Shown: positions 40,692 to 50,233 of the stretch, in pieces
Layout of the letters: each line of letters opens with the position of its first letter
Position numbering within the stretch: the first letter of the stretch is position 1
NCBI RefSeq assembly: GCF_000743355.1
Contig: NZ_JQEI01000025.1
Location: forward strand, 1 to 64,000
Direction of reading: 5' to 3'
DNA from: Serratia sp. Ag1
Lineage (GTDB): Bacteria > Pseudomonadota > Gammaproteobacteria > Enterobacterales > Enterobacteriaceae
DNA: 64,000 bases
Notes under the pieces: model-generated
Databases searched by the model: none
Told to the model about the DNA's origin: nothing
Seen by the model: the letters and a program-made list of their open reading frames with translations, nothing else
Made by a program: the position numbers and the translations under genes

Positions 40692-42025
40692 CAGCTCGCA
40701 AACCGGCCAATCTTCTGTTGGTTGATGACGATCCCAGCCTGCTCAAGCTGCTGGGGATGCGCCTGACCAGCGAAGGTTTTCACGTCATTACCGCTGCCAG
40801 CGGCCAGGAGGCATTACGTTTGCTGGCGCGTGAAAAGATCGATCTGGTCATCAGCGATTTGCGGATGGATGAAATGGACGGCATGGCGTTGTTCGCTGAA
40901 ATCCAGAAGTATCAGCCGGGTATGCCAGTGATCATTCTAACTGCTCACGGTTCGATCCCGGATGCGGTGGCCGCAACCCAGCAAGGGGTGTTCAGCTTCC
41001 TGACCAAACCGGTCGATCGAGATGCGCTGTACAAAGCCATTGACGATGCGCTGTCGTTGTCGATACCGGCTGGTGATGAAAGCTGGCGTGAAGACTTCGT
41101 AACCCGTAGCCCGATCATGTTGCGCCTGCTTGAGCAGGCCAAGATGGTGGCACAGTCGGATGTCAGCGTACTGATTAATGGCCAGAGCGGTACCGGTAAG
41201 GAAGTGCTGGCACAGGCAATTCATGGTGCTAGCCCTCGGGCGAAAAAAGCCTTTATCGCTATCAACTGCGGTGCATTACCAGAGCAACTGTTGGAGTCAG
41301 AGTTGTTTGGGCACGCCAAAGGCGCATTCACCGGTGCGGTCAGCAGCCGTGAAGGCTTGTTCCAGGCTGCTGCTGGTGGGACGCTGTTTCTGGATGAGAT
41401 CGGTGATATGCCGCTTTCGCTGCAGGTGAAGTTGTTGCGTGTTCTGCAGGAGCGCAAGGTGCGTCCGCTGGGCAGTAATCGCGATCTGGACATTGACGTG
41501 CGTATCATTTCCGCGACCCACCGTGATCTGCCCAAGGCGATGGCGAAAAACGAGTTCCGTGAAGATCTCTATTACCGTTTGAATGTCGTCAACCTGAAGA
41601 TCCCGGCACTGAATGAGCGGGCGGAAGATATTCCGCTGCTGGCTAACCATTTATTGCGTGAATCGGCCCTGCGCCATAAACCTTTTGTGCGCAGTTTCTC
41701 CTCCGATGCGATGAAACGCCTGATGACCGCCAGTTGGCCGGGCAATGTGCGCCAACTGGTGAACGTCATCGAGCAGTGTGTGGCGTTGACATCTGCTCCG
41801 GTGATCAGCGAAGCATTGGTGGAACAGGCCCTGGAAGGGGAAAACACCGCTTTGCCGACCTTTGTCGAAGCACGCAATCAGTTTGAATTACACTATTTAC
41901 GCAAGCTGTTGCAGATCACCAAGGGTAACGTCACTCAGGCCGCGCGCATGGCGGGCCGTAACCGTACTGAATTCTATAAATTGTTGTCGCGTCATGAACT
42001 GGACGCCAATGATTTCAAAGAATGA
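40688..42025 (+). CDS. glrR: Sigma-54-dependent response regulator GlrR (QseF)
   Basis: GlrR (445 aa) activates glmY through sigma-54. A receiver domain (phospho-Asp in DLVISDLRMDEMDG) precedes an AAA+ domain with Walker A NGQSGTGKE, the sigma-54 contact loop GAFTGA, Walker B TLFLDEIGD and a C-terminal Fis-type HTH (GNVTQAARMAGRNRTEFYKL). Its GlrR target boxes are found ~3 kb upstream at 37540-37652. It overlaps qseG by ATGA. Confidence 0.97.
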   Translation: MTARKPANLLLVDDDPSLLKLLGMRLTSEGFHVITAASGQEALRLLAREKIDLVISDLRMDEMDGMALFAEIQKYQPGMPVIILTAHGSIPDAVAATQQGVFSFLTKPVDRDALYKAIDDALSLSIPAGDESWREDFVTRSPIMLRLLEQAKMVAQSDVSVLINGQSGTGKEVLAQAIHGASPRAKKAFIAINCGALPEQLLESELFGHAKGAFTGAVSSREGLFQAAAGGTLFLDEIGDMPLSLQVKLLRVLQERKVRPLGSNRDLDIDVRIISATHRDLPKAMAKNEFREDLYYRLNVVNLKIPALNERAEDIPLLANHLLRESALRHKPFVRSFSSDAMKRLMTASWPGNVRQLVNVIEQCVALTSAPVISEALVEQALEGENTALPTFVEARNQFELHYLRKLLQITKGNVTQAARMAGRNRTEFYKLLSRHELDANDFKE

Positions 42026-42081
42026 TGTTTTTTTCCTGAACCTGCTTAAGGCAGGTTCTCAACAAACAAAACCGAAGGGTA

Positions 42082-42208
42082 TATACCCAAAATAATTCGA
42101 GTTGTTTGTAGGCGGCAACCGAGTGAAGCCCCAGGAGCTTACTCAAGTAAGTGACTGGGGTGAGTGAGGGAAGCCAACACCCAAGCAGCTTGAAGTATGA
42201 CGGGTATA
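42082..42208. repeat. Complete ERIC element (127 bp)
   Basis: It begins TATACCCAAAATAATTCGAG and ends CATGACGGGTATA-like (TATGACGGGTATA), with the core CCAGGAGCTTACTCAAGTAA and GTGACTGGGGTGAGTGAGG. It is a near-perfect inverted copy of the element at 21341 and fills most of the glrR-nadE gap. An 8-bp inverted repeat GAACCTGC/GCAGGTTC (42038-42058) lies just upstream. Confidence 0.95.
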
Positions 42209-42247
42209 CACTTCGATTCTTTTGTTGTGGCATGGCAGAGCAGAGAT

Positions 42248-43870
42248 ATGAGCAGATCACTTTCCATTGCGTTGGCCCAGTTGAATTTGCTGGTGGGCGA
42301 TATTGAGGGCAACACGGAACGCATGTTGCAAACCGTGCAAGACCAGCAGAAGGCGGGAGCCGATCTGGTTATGTTCACCGAGTTGGCACTGTCGGGTTAT
42401 CCGCCGGAAGACCTGTTGTACCGTGACGATTTTTATCAACGTTGCGATGCCCAACTGAATCGTTTGCAACAGGCATCGGCCAAGGTGGCGATCCTGCTAG
42501 GCCACCCGTGGCGTGAAGACGGTAAGCTGTATAACGCACTGTCGCTGTTTTCCGAAGGGCAACTGCAGGCGCGTTACTTCAAGCAGCAGTTGCCGAATTA
42601 CGGTGTGTTCGACGAAAAACGCTACTTCCATGCCGGGGATAAAAGCTGTGTGGTGGATCTGAAAGGTTATCGCCTGGGTTTGCTGATTTGCGAAGATCTG
42701 TGGTTCCCGGAGCCGGTGGATGCGGTAAAAGCCGCTGGGGCGGAAATTCTGCTGTCGATCAATGCATCACCGTATAACCGTGAAAAGCCTTATATCCGTA
42801 AAACCCTGATGGCAGGCCACTGCCAGCGCACGGGCTTGCCATTGGTATACCTCAACCAGATCGGTGGGCAGGATGAGCTGATTTTTGATGGTTGCTCAAA
42901 AGTGTTCGATGCCGCAGGGAATATGACCCATCGCCTGGCGGCGTTTGCTGAGCAGGTCACTCTATTGGAATTCAACGATCTGCAGGTGGTGCCGATGACC
43001 GCACCAGCGGCGGAACTGCCGCCGTTGGCACAGGTATACGAAGCGCTGGTGCTGGCAGTGCGCGACTATGTCACCAAGAACGGTTTCAAAGGCGCTGTAC
43101 TGGGCCTGTCCGGCGGTATCGACTCGGCGCTGACGCTGGCCATTGCCGTTGATGCGTTGGGTAAAGACAAGGTACAGGCCTTGATGATGCCGTTCCGTTA
43201 CACGGCGGATATCAGTATTGCTGATGCTAAAGAAGAGGCTGAAATCCTGGGTATCGAGTTTGACATTGTGTCTATTGAGCCGATGTTTGATGCCTTTATG
43301 GGCCAGTTATCACCGATGTTTGTTGGCACCGAGCGTGATACCACCGAAGAGAATCTGCAGGCCCGCTGCCGTGGTGTGGTGCTGATGGCGCTGTCTAACA
43401 AACGCCGCAGCATCGTGTTGACCACCGGTAACAAAAGCGAAATGGCTGTGGGTTATGCCACGCTGTATGGAGATATGGCGGGCGGTTTTGACGTGCTGAA
43501 AGACGTGCCAAAAACGCTGGTGTTCAAACTGTCTGAATACCGCAATACTGTCTCTTATGTGATCCCACAGCGGGTGATCGATCGTCCGCCGTCTGCCGAA
43601 TTGGCCCCGGATCAGCTCGATCAGGACAGCCTGCCGCCATATGACATTCTGGATGCCATTCTTGAAGGTTACGTTGAGCGCGATAAGTCAGTCGCCGATC
43701 TGGTGGCTGAAGGCTTTGATGAAGCTATTGTGCGCAAGGTGATCCGCTTGGTGGATATTAATGAATACAAGCGGCGTCAGGCAGCCGTTGGGCCACGCAT
43801 TACCGCCCGTAGTTTTGGTAAAGATCGCCGTTACCCAATCACCTCCGGTTTTGGCCGTAAAAATTGGTAA
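42248..43870 (+). CDS. nadE: Glutamine-dependent NAD+ synthetase
   Basis: NadE of the two-domain type (540 aa) amidates nicotinate adenine dinucleotide to NAD+ with glutamine as nitrogen donor. The N-terminal nitrilase domain has the catalytic Glu in FTELALSGYPPEDLL and Cys in LLICEDLWFPEP; the C-terminal synthetase has the P-loop LSGGIDSALTLA and TTGNKSEMAVGYATLYGD. E. coli K-12 has only the short ammonia-using form elsewhere. It lies 13 bp upstream of glnB, so the two are likely co-transcribed. Start ATG 42248 has homology; the earlier in-frame ATG 42197 lies in the ERIC element. Confidence 0.96.
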   Translation: MSRSLSIALAQLNLLVGDIEGNTERMLQTVQDQQKAGADLVMFTELALSGYPPEDLLYRDDFYQRCDAQLNRLQQASAKVAILLGHPWREDGKLYNALSLFSEGQLQARYFKQQLPNYGVFDEKRYFHAGDKSCVVDLKGYRLGLLICEDLWFPEPVDAVKAAGAEILLSINASPYNREKPYIRKTLMAGHCQRTGLPLVYLNQIGGQDELIFDGCSKVFDAAGNMTHRLAAFAEQVTLLEFNDLQVVPMTAPAAELPPLAQVYEALVLAVRDYVTKNGFKGAVLGLSGGIDSALTLAIAVDALGKDKVQALMMPFRYTADISIADAKEEAEILGIEFDIVSIEPMFDAFMGQLSPMFVGTERDTTEENLQARCRGVVLMALSNKRRSIVLTTGNKSEMAVGYATLYGDMAGGFDVLKDVPKTLVFKLSEYRNTVSYVIPQRVIDRPPSAELAPDQLDQDSLPPYDILDAILEGYVERDKSVADLVAEGFDEAIVRKVIRLVDINEYKRRQAAVGPRITARSFGKDRRYPITSGFGRKNW

Positions 43871-43874
43871 TTAA

Positions 43875-44222
<348 letters not shown>

Positions 44223-44340
44223 GCGGTCTGGCTCAAGTGGATTTATGCCGGAGAGGCGTAGCATTGCTGCGCCTCTGTCGTTTCTCGCCTGGTGAACATG
44301 GGCAGTTCTTATCCCCTGATGATAACAGTTGCAAAATCTA

Positions 44341-44958
44341 ATGAGCAGATACGACATTTCAAGCAGCGAAGGAAAGTATGCGGAAGGCTCTGCAGAGCAG
44401 GTTTTGGCAAATAGGTTGGGGATTTCTAACCCTGATGAAATTGATGGGGCTGAGCTGGTTCTGTTGGAGAAGCTTTACCAAGCGGTTTTTGAGGAACAAT
44501 TTCCCCAAGGGCCAATCACTGTTTCAATGATAAAAGGTTGGCATCGCCGTTGGCTGGCAAATATCTATGAGTGGGCCGGACAAGAGCGAACGGTGAATAT
44601 CAGTAAAGGCGGTTTTATGTTTGCGCCTTCTGCACAGTTGCCAAAGCTTTTAAATGGGTTCGAAACAAAGCATCTCGTAAGATATACGCCATGCTCAGGA
44701 ATGAACAAAGAAGAAGTCATAGAGGCAATTGCGATTCTCCACGTGGAGTTGATACTCATTCATCCATTCAGAGAGGGTAATGGGCGTTTATCGCGGCTTC
44801 TAGCGGATGTAATGGCTGTTCAAGGAGGGTTTAAACCTTTGGACTATCAAAGTTGGGAGCATAACAGAGATCATTACATATCGGCTATTCATGCAGGAAT
44901 AGGCATGAACTATGAACCGATGAAATACTGGGTCAGTCTAGCGCTGGAAAATGATTAA
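44341..44958 (+). CDS. Fic family protein (AMP transferase)
   Basis: A 205-aa Fic domain protein. The complete active-site motif HPFREGNGR is at residues 141-149, and the substrate-flap region is RTVNISKGGFMFAPSAQLPK. Such proteins transfer AMP (or another nucleotide part) from ATP to a target, often a topoisomerase in bacterial toxins. No (S/T)xxxE(G/N) inhibitory motif is found in the N-terminus; SLALEN at the very C-terminus fits the pattern but lies where the family's last core helix ends, so it may be chance. The ATG at 44341 has a weak ribosome binding site. A small gene on the other strand overlaps its stop codon. Confidence 0.92.
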   Translation: MSRYDISSSEGKYAEGSAEQVLANRLGISNPDEIDGAELVLLEKLYQAVFEEQFPQGPITVSMIKGWHRRWLANIYEWAGQERTVNISKGGFMFAPSAQLPKLLNGFETKHLVRYTPCSGMNKEEVIEAIAILHVELILIHPFREGNGRLSRLLADVMAVQGGFKPLDYQSWEHNRDHYISAIHAGIGMNYEPMKYWVSLALEND

Positions 44959-45125
44959 ATCCCCAAGCGGAGATGAGCAAACTTTTCACGTTGAATTTTG
45001 AGAGAGGCTTCAATTTTATCTGATGGTTGACCTGTTTCGATCGCTGTGGAAGTCACAACAGAACGAACGATCTGTTCACGGGAAGGTTTGTTATAAGATA
45101 CAACCGTTTTTTTAGCACTGTTCAT
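44955..45125 (-). CDS. Small VbhA-like antitoxin candidate
   Basis: A 56-aa protein on the minus strand that starts MNSAKKTVVSYNKPSREQI and contains VTSTAIETGQPSD near residues 24-36. The segment S-T-A-I-E-T aligns with the antitoxin motif S-x-x-x-E-G of VbhA (SQRLEG), keeping Ser and the key Glu but with Thr in place of Gly, followed by a similar Pro-containing turn. GGAGGG precedes the ATG by 5 bases; an adjacent ATG at 45128 is also possible. Its stop overlaps the fic stop in tail-to-tail fashion, which is unusual, since such antitoxins usually lie upstream of fic in one operon. Function is inferred. Confidence 0.6.
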   Translation of the reverse strand: MNSAKKTVVSYNKPSREQIVRSVVTSTAIETGQPSDKIEASLKIQREKFAHLRLGI

Positions 45126-45162
45126 CATTACCCTCCATCTTTATACCTAGTCACTAAAGCAT

Positions 45163-45168
45163 ATTATA
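45163..45168 (-). promoter_or_regulatory. -10 box for the antitoxin-like gene
   Basis: A perfect TATAAT on the minus strand lies 38 bases upstream of the ATG at 45125. The -35 region is poor. Confidence 0.45.
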
Positions 45169-45326
45169 AGTTAAAACTGATACCGATGTGCCGGTATTTT
45201 GGGCCTGGCCATGATCTGCCTATCATTCTAAAAAAGCGAACGCTATCGCATTTCTCCCACTTTCCCCGATAGCTTGCCGGTAAGCATCTACACTCAAAGC
45301 AATCGCTTTGACTGAGGTTGCTTGCC

Positions 45327-46250
45327 ATGATGACGTTACGCCAAATCCGCCACTTTATCGCCGTGGCAGAAACCGGCTCAATCTCTGCTGCCGCGCAGGC
45401 AGTGTTTGTCTCGCAGTCATCTTTGACTTTAGCGATCCAGCAGTTGGAAACAGAAATTGGCGTCCGGTTGTTCGAGCGCCATGCCAAAGGGATGAGCCTC
45501 ACTCATCAAGGCCACCAGTTTTTGCGCCAATCTTATCTGATCCTTGCCACGGTGGATAACGCCAAACGCAGCCTGCAGTTGGGCACCGAGAGCCTGAACG
45601 GCAAGCTGACTATCGGTGTTACCAGTCTGGTTGCCGGTTATTTTCTGGTGGAACTGCTTAAGCGTTTTAAATCAGCCTATCCCAACGTAACGATCCAGGT
45701 GATTGAGGATGAACGGCCCTACATCGAACATTTGCTGGTGAGCGGTGAAATTGATATCGGTGTGTTGATCCTGTCGAACATTGAAGATCGCGATGCATTG
45801 CAAGCCGAAGTGCTGATGCATTCACCGTATCGCCTGTGGTTACCGCCGCTGCATCCGTTGCTGGAACATGAAAGTATCAGTTTAGCGGACGTTGCAAAGC
45901 AGCCTTTAATTCAACTGAATGTGGATGAAATGGATGTACATGCCCGGCGGATTTGGGGCCGCGCGGGCCTTAAGCCGGAGATTGCGATGAAAACCGCCTC
46001 CACCGAAGCGGTGCGTAGCCTGGTGGCGGCAGGAATGGGGATTGCCATTCTGCCGGATATGGCTTATCGCGCCTGGTCGCTGGAAGGCAATATGATCGAG
46101 GCTCGTAAGCTGGTGGATCTGCTGGAACCGTTGGATATCGGCCTGGCATGGCGGCGTGGTAGTGCCCGGCCTGAGTTGGTCACACCATTCCTGACGATTG
46201 CGCGTGAGAACAGTAAGATGAATGTAGCAGGCCTGAAGCATTCGATTTAG
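45327..46250 (+). CDS. LysR-family transcriptional regulator
   Basis: A 307-aa LysR regulator. The N-terminal HTH (TGSISAAAQAVFVSQSSLTLAI) is followed by the co-inducer domain (LNGKLTIGVTSLVAGYFLVE; AVRSLVAAGMGIAILPDMAY). GAGG lies 9 bases before the ATG at 45327. It is transcribed in the same direction as the polyamine genes that follow after ~110 bp and is the likely local regulator. The inducer is unknown; a polyamine or aminoaldehyde is a guess from context. Confidence 0.9.
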   Translation: MMTLRQIRHFIAVAETGSISAAAQAVFVSQSSLTLAIQQLETEIGVRLFERHAKGMSLTHQGHQFLRQSYLILATVDNAKRSLQLGTESLNGKLTIGVTSLVAGYFLVELLKRFKSAYPNVTIQVIEDERPYIEHLLVSGEIDIGVLILSNIEDRDALQAEVLMHSPYRLWLPPLHPLLEHESISLADVAKQPLIQLNVDEMDVHARRIWGRAGLKPEIAMKTASTEAVRSLVAAGMGIAILPDMAYRAWSLEGNMIEARKLVDLLEPLDIGLAWRRGSARPELVTPFLTIARENSKMNVAGLKHSI

Positions 46251-46360
46251 TCGAACGCAGCCTTCAGTATTTAGTATTTGTTGCCCGCAGTACGCTCGCC
46301 TAGTCTGATAAAACCACTTAATCACATTTGGTTAACGTTTTTGTCACAAGGCGATACGCA

Positions 46361-47824
46361 ATGGCAGATGTGCAGCTCGTTTCAGGTTTGTCCTGTCAGC
46401 AATTTATTAATGGTCAATCGGTTGAAGGCGAAGGCCATCATGAGCAGATTGTTAACCCTGCCAATGGCGAAACGCTGGTTTCTCTCGCCGAAGCTTCTAC
46501 TGCCCAAGTGGGTAGCGCTGTCGCGGCTGCACAGCAGGCTTTTTCTCACTGGTCCCGCACCACACCTGCTTTTCGCGCGGCTATCTTGTTGCGCATCGCC
46601 GATGCTATTGAGCAACAGGCTGAGTATTTGGCGCGGCTCGAAGCGCTCAATTGCGGTAAACCTTTTCATCAGGCGCTGAAGGATGACCTGCCAGCGGCTA
46701 TCGATGTGTTCCGCTTTTTCGCCGGAGCAGTACGCACTCAGCAGGGGCAACTGGCTGGTGAATATATTGCCGGCCACACCTCAATGGTGCGGCGCGATCC
46801 GCTCGGTGTAGTGGCCTCTATTGCCCCCTGGAATTACCCATTGATGATGGCCGCCTGGAAAATTGCGCCAGCGCTGGCTGCAGGGAATACCGTGGTATTT
46901 AAGCCTTCCGAGCATACGCCGCTGACTATTCTTGCGCTGGTTCCTGCGTTGCAGGAGATCCTGCCACCGGGCGTTTTGAACATTGTTTACGGTGGTGGTG
47001 AAGGGGTAGGTAGCTATCTGGTGGGCCACCCGCAGGTACGGCTGGTTTCTGTCACTGGCGATATCGTGACTGGGCAGAAAATCCTGCAAGCGGCAGTGAA
47101 AAGCGTAAAGCGCACTCATCTGGAATTGGGAGGTAAAGCCCCGGTGATCGTCTGTGACGATGCCGATCTGGACGAAGTGGTCAGCAGTATCCGCACCTTT
47201 GGTTATTACAACGCCGGGCAAGATTGCACCGCAGCTTGCCGGATCTATGCGCAGGCAGGTATTTATCCGCAGTTGGTCGAAGCCTTGGGGGAAGCGGTTG
47301 CCAGCCTGCGTTTCGCCCGCAAGCGCGATGAAGATAATGAGATTGGCCCACTGATCAGCAGCCGCCAGCGCGATCGCGTAGCCAGTTTTGTCGAGCGTGC
47401 CCTCAGCCAACCCCATATTGAACTGATTACCGGCGCAGCAGCCCATTCCGGCCCCGGTTTCTATTATCAACCCACCTTGCTGGCGGGCTGCCTGCAAACT
47501 GACGAAATCGTCCAGCGTGAAGTATTTGGCCCGGTGGTCAGCGTCACGCGCTTCGAAACGCTGGAACAGGCGGTGAGCTGGGCGAACGACTCTGAATACG
47601 GTCTGGCCTCTTCGGTTTGGACGCAGAACATCGATCGCGCACTGCACATCGCCGCGCATCTGCAATATGGCAGCACCTGGATCAACACCCACTTTACTCT
47701 GGCGAGTGAAATGCCGCACGGCGGTCTGAAACGCTCCGGCTATGGTAAGGATCTTTCCAGCGATTCATTACAGGATTACAGCGTTGTCAGGCATGTGATG
47801 GCGAAATTCAAGCCCGCTTTTTAA
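46361..47824 (+). CDS. Aldehyde dehydrogenase, PatD-like paralogue
   Basis: A 487-aa NAD-dependent aldehyde dehydrogenase. Active-site Glu is in [10 protein letters not shown] and the catalytic Cys in [15 protein letters not shown]; the substrate/cofactor region [20 protein letters not shown] is also clear. It is close to PatD (gamma-aminobutyraldehyde dehydrogenase) and to the second copy at 52013, with which it brackets the ABC transporter. Divergence in the last ~30 residues ([17 protein letters not shown] against [17 protein letters not shown]) suggests a related but different aldehyde such as 3-aminopropanal. ydcS follows after 56 bp. Confidence 0.88.
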   Translation: MADVQLVSGLSCQQFINGQSVEGEGHHEQIVNPANGETLVSLAEASTAQVGSAVAAAQQAFSHWSRTTPAFRAAILLRIADAIEQQAEYLARLEALNCGKPFHQALKDDLPAAIDVFRFFAGAVRTQQGQLAGEYIAGHTSMVRRDPLGVVASIAPWNYPLMMAAWKIAPALAAGNTVVFKPSEHTPLTILALVPALQEILPPGVLNIVYGGGEGVGSYLVGHPQVRLVSVTGDIVTGQKILQAAVKSVKRTHLELGGKAPVIVCDDADLDEVVSSIRTFGYYNAGQDCTAACRIYAQAGIYPQLVEALGEAVASLRFARKRDEDNEIGPLISSRQRDRVASFVERALSQPHIELITGAAAHSGPGFYYQPTLLAGCLQTDEIVQREVFGPVVSVTRFETLEQAVSWANDSEYGLASSVWTQNIDRALHIAAHLQYGSTWINTHFTLASEMPHGGLKRSGYGKDLSSDSLQDYSVVRHVMAKFKPAF

Positions 47825-47880
47825 CCGTTTACATGACAAAAATCAGCCACTTTTCGATACGCAACACAGGGGTAATTACG

Positions 47881-49026
47881 ATGGGAAAAACAACCGCAGT
47901 CACCACACTTTCCGCGCTCTGTATCACCGTTGTTTGCGGTATGGCACAGGCCGCCGTTCAGCCGCTTGGCAAAGGCGAAGGGCGGCTGGATATCATTGCC
48001 TGGCCCGGCTATATCGAACGCGGTCAATCGGACAAAAATTACGATTGGGTGACCCAATTCGAAAAGCAAACGGGTTGCGAGGTGAACGTAAAAACTGCCG
48101 CCACTTCCGATGAAATGGTCAGCCTGATGGCTAAAGGCGGCTACGACTTGGTGACCGCATCCGGTGACGCCTCACTGCGCCTGATCTACGGCAAACGCGT
48201 GCAGCCAATCGATCCTGCTTTGATCCCTAACTGGAAGAATATTGATCCACGCCTGTTAAATGGGCCTTGGTATACCGTGGCGGGCAAAACCTATGGCACG
48301 CCTTACCAGTGGGGGCCAAACGTGCTGATGTACAATACTAAAACCTTCGCGACGCCGCCAGACAGTTGGGCGGTCGTCTTCCAGCAGCAAGATCTGCCAG
48401 ATGGCAAAACCAACCAGGGTCGGGTACAGGCTTATGATGGCCCGATTTATATCGCCGATGCGGCGTTGTTCCTGAAAGCAACCCAACCGCAACTGGGTAT
48501 TACCGATCCCTATCAACTGAACGAAGAGCAATACCAAGCGGCGCTTACCCTGCTGCGCAGCCAGCACGCGCTGGTCCACCGTTATTGGCACGATACTTCG
48601 GTGCAGATGAGTGATTTCAAAAATGAAGGGGTAGTCGCTTCCGGTGCCTGGCCGTATCAGGCCAACGCCCTGAAAGGTGAAGGCCAGCCGATTGCCACCG
48701 TATTCCCGAAAGAAGGTGTGACCGGCTGGGCGGATACCACCATGTTGCATGCCGAGGCTAAACACCCAAGCTGCGCCTATCAGTGGATGAACTGGTCGCT
48801 GGAGCCGAAAGTACAGGGGGATGTCGCTGCCTGGTTTGGTTCGCTGCCGGCAGTGCCTGCGGGTTGTAAAGCCAGCGCCTTGCTGGGCGACAAAGGTTGC
48901 GAAACCAACGGCTTTAACCAGTTCGACAAGATTGCTTTCTGGAAAACACCGCAATCAGAAGGCGGTAAATTTGTGCCCTACAGCCGTTGGACGCAGGACT
49001 ATATCGCCATTATGGGCGGCAGATAA
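47881..49026 (+). CDS. ydcS: Polyamine ABC transporter substrate-binding protein
   Basis: A 381-aa periplasmic binding protein, the same length as E. coli YdcS. A Sec signal ends near GMAQA (residues ~20-24). Highly conserved blocks include LDIIAWPGYIERGQSDK, SDEMVSLMAKGGYDLVTASG, YGTPYQWGPNVLMYNTKTF and YSRWTQDYIAIMGGR at the end. Family assignment is to the putrescine/spermidine group. The ATG at 47881 follows AGGGG; a longer frame from 47833 adds residues before the signal peptide. A large hairpin separates it from ydcT. Confidence 0.93.
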   Translation: MGKTTAVTTLSALCITVVCGMAQAAVQPLGKGEGRLDIIAWPGYIERGQSDKNYDWVTQFEKQTGCEVNVKTAATSDEMVSLMAKGGYDLVTASGDASLRLIYGKRVQPIDPALIPNWKNIDPRLLNGPWYTVAGKTYGTPYQWGPNVLMYNTKTFATPPDSWAVVFQQQDLPDGKTNQGRVQAYDGPIYIADAALFLKATQPQLGITDPYQLNEEQYQAALTLLRSQHALVHRYWHDTSVQMSDFKNEGVVASGAWPYQANALKGEGQPIATVFPKEGVTGWADTTMLHAEAKHPSCAYQWMNWSLEPKVQGDVAAWFGSLPAVPAGCKASALLGDKGCETNGFNQFDKIAFWKTPQSEGGKFVPYSRWTQDYIAIMGGR

Positions 49027-49065
49027 AAGTTAATCCATTAGGCTACTGCGCTTGGCACCTTGGGA

Positions 49066-49133
49066 TTGGGCAGTGCCCGGCCTCCTCACGTACTACGTGT
49101 ACGCTCCGGGGCCTGCGCGCTGTCCGCACCCAA
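49066..49133. repeat. Large imperfect hairpin between ydcS and ydcT
   Basis: TTGGG (49066-49070) and CCCAA (49129-49133) close an imperfect GC-rich stem that holds GGGCAGTGCCCGGCC and GGGGCCTGCGCGCTG; inside is the perfect palindrome CACGTA-C-TACGTG (49087-49099). The ydcS-ydcT gap is 177 bp, much longer than the other gaps in this operon. It could be a REP-like element that stabilises the ydcS mRNA or reduces read-through. Confidence 0.6.
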
Positions 49134-49203
49134 CCGGCCTGTGCTTGCTACGCCTACTGAATCAACTTTAATGAATCAAGAGAGTCAACGTGGAGCGTAT
49201 ATC

Positions 49204-50232
49204 ATGAGCATTGCCGTACAGTTTATCGACGTTTCGCGCATTTTCGGCGATGTTCTGGCCGTTGATCGGGTTTCTGTCGACATTCAGGATGGAGAGTTTT
49301 TTTCTATGCTCGGGCCTTCCGGCTCGGGTAAAACCACCTGCCTGCGTTTGATCGCCGGTTTTGAGCAACTCAGCTCGGGCTCGATCCGTATCCACGGGCA
49401 AGAGGCCGCTGACCTGCCGCCGTATCAGCGCGATGTGAATACCGTCTTTCAGGATTACGCACTGTTCCCGCATATGTCAGTGCTGGAGAACGTCGCCTAT
49501 GGGCTGATGGTGAAAGGCGTAGCCAAGCGTGAGCGGCAGGCACGGGCGCTGCAGGCGCTGGAAAGCGTGGCACTGGGGTTTGCCGCCGAACGTAAGCCTG
49601 CACATCTTTCCGGCGGCCAACGCCAGCGGGTGGCACTGGCACGTGCGCTAGTCAATCGCCCACGCGTATTGCTGCTGGATGAACCCCTGGGAGCCTTGGA
49701 TCTGAAGCTGCGTGAACAGATGCAGGGTGAGTTGAAAAAGTTGCAGCGCCAACTGGGCATCACCTTTATTTTTGTTACTCACGATCAGAGCGAAGCGCTG
49801 TCGATGTCGGATCGGGTTGCGGTGTTCAATAATGGCCGCATTGAGCAGGTGGACTCACCGCGTGAGCTGTATATGCGGCCAAGAACGCCGTTTGTTGCCG
49901 AGTTTGTCGGCACCTCTAATGTAGTGCGCAGCGATCTGGCACAGCGCCTGCTGGGGCAAAGTGCCACCTTCTCGATTCGCCCGGAGCATATTCGCCTGTT
50001 GGATCACAACGCAGTGCTGCAGGGAGAAATTCAGGTACAAGGGACGTTGCAGGATATCCATTATCAGGGCGCAGCTACCCGGTATGAAGTTGCTCTGAAC
50101 AGTGGAGAAAAGCTGCTGGTCAGCCAGGCCAACCCACAGTGGCAGGCGGTTGAACAGCAACGCCTTATCGGCCAGCCGGTTACCGCCTGCTGGGCGCGTG
50201 AGGCGATGGTGCCACTGCTGGAGGAGAGGTGA
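49204..50232 (+). CDS. ydcT: Polyamine ABC transporter ATP-binding protein
   Basis: A 342-aa ATPase of the PotA/YdcT type. Walker A GPSGSGKTTCLRLIAG, Q-loop VFQDYALFPHMSV, signature LSGGQRQRVALARAL, Walker B LLLDEPLGALD and switch His in FVTHDQSEAL. The C-terminal TOBE-like domain (SIRPEHIRLLD onward) is present. Start ATG 49204 by homology (MSIAVQFIDVS). The permease gene starts 2 bases after its stop. Confidence 0.95.
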   Translation: MSIAVQFIDVSRIFGDVLAVDRVSVDIQDGEFFSMLGPSGSGKTTCLRLIAGFEQLSSGSIRIHGQEAADLPPYQRDVNTVFQDYALFPHMSVLENVAYGLMVKGVAKRERQARALQALESVALGFAAERKPAHLSGGQRQRVALARALVNRPRVLLLDEPLGALDLKLREQMQGELKKLQRQLGITFIFVTHDQSEALSMSDRVAVFNNGRIEQVDSPRELYMRPRTPFVAEFVGTSNVVRSDLAQRLLGQSATFSIRPEHIRLLDHNAVLQGEIQVQGTLQDIHYQGAATRYEVALNSGEKLLVSQANPQWQAVEQQRLIGQPVTACWAREAMVPLLEER

Positions 50233-50233
50233 G

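Noticed and set aside
42038-42058. Inverted repeat GAACCTGC/GCAGGTTC after glrR as a terminator
   Set aside because: The T run lies before the stem on the plus strand and no T tract follows on either strand.
44930-44958. C-terminal SLALEN of the Fic protein as a class III autoinhibitory motif
   Set aside because: It fits S-x-x-x-E-N, but by hand alignment with NmFic it falls at the end of a core helix and not in the later inhibitory helix, so it is probably coincidence; kept only as an alternative.
46781-47719. A 312-codon antisense frame inside the first aldehyde dehydrogenase
   Set aside because: Entirely covered by a clear enzyme gene; a similar frame appears in the paralogue at 52148-53140, as expected for a shadow of homologous sequence.
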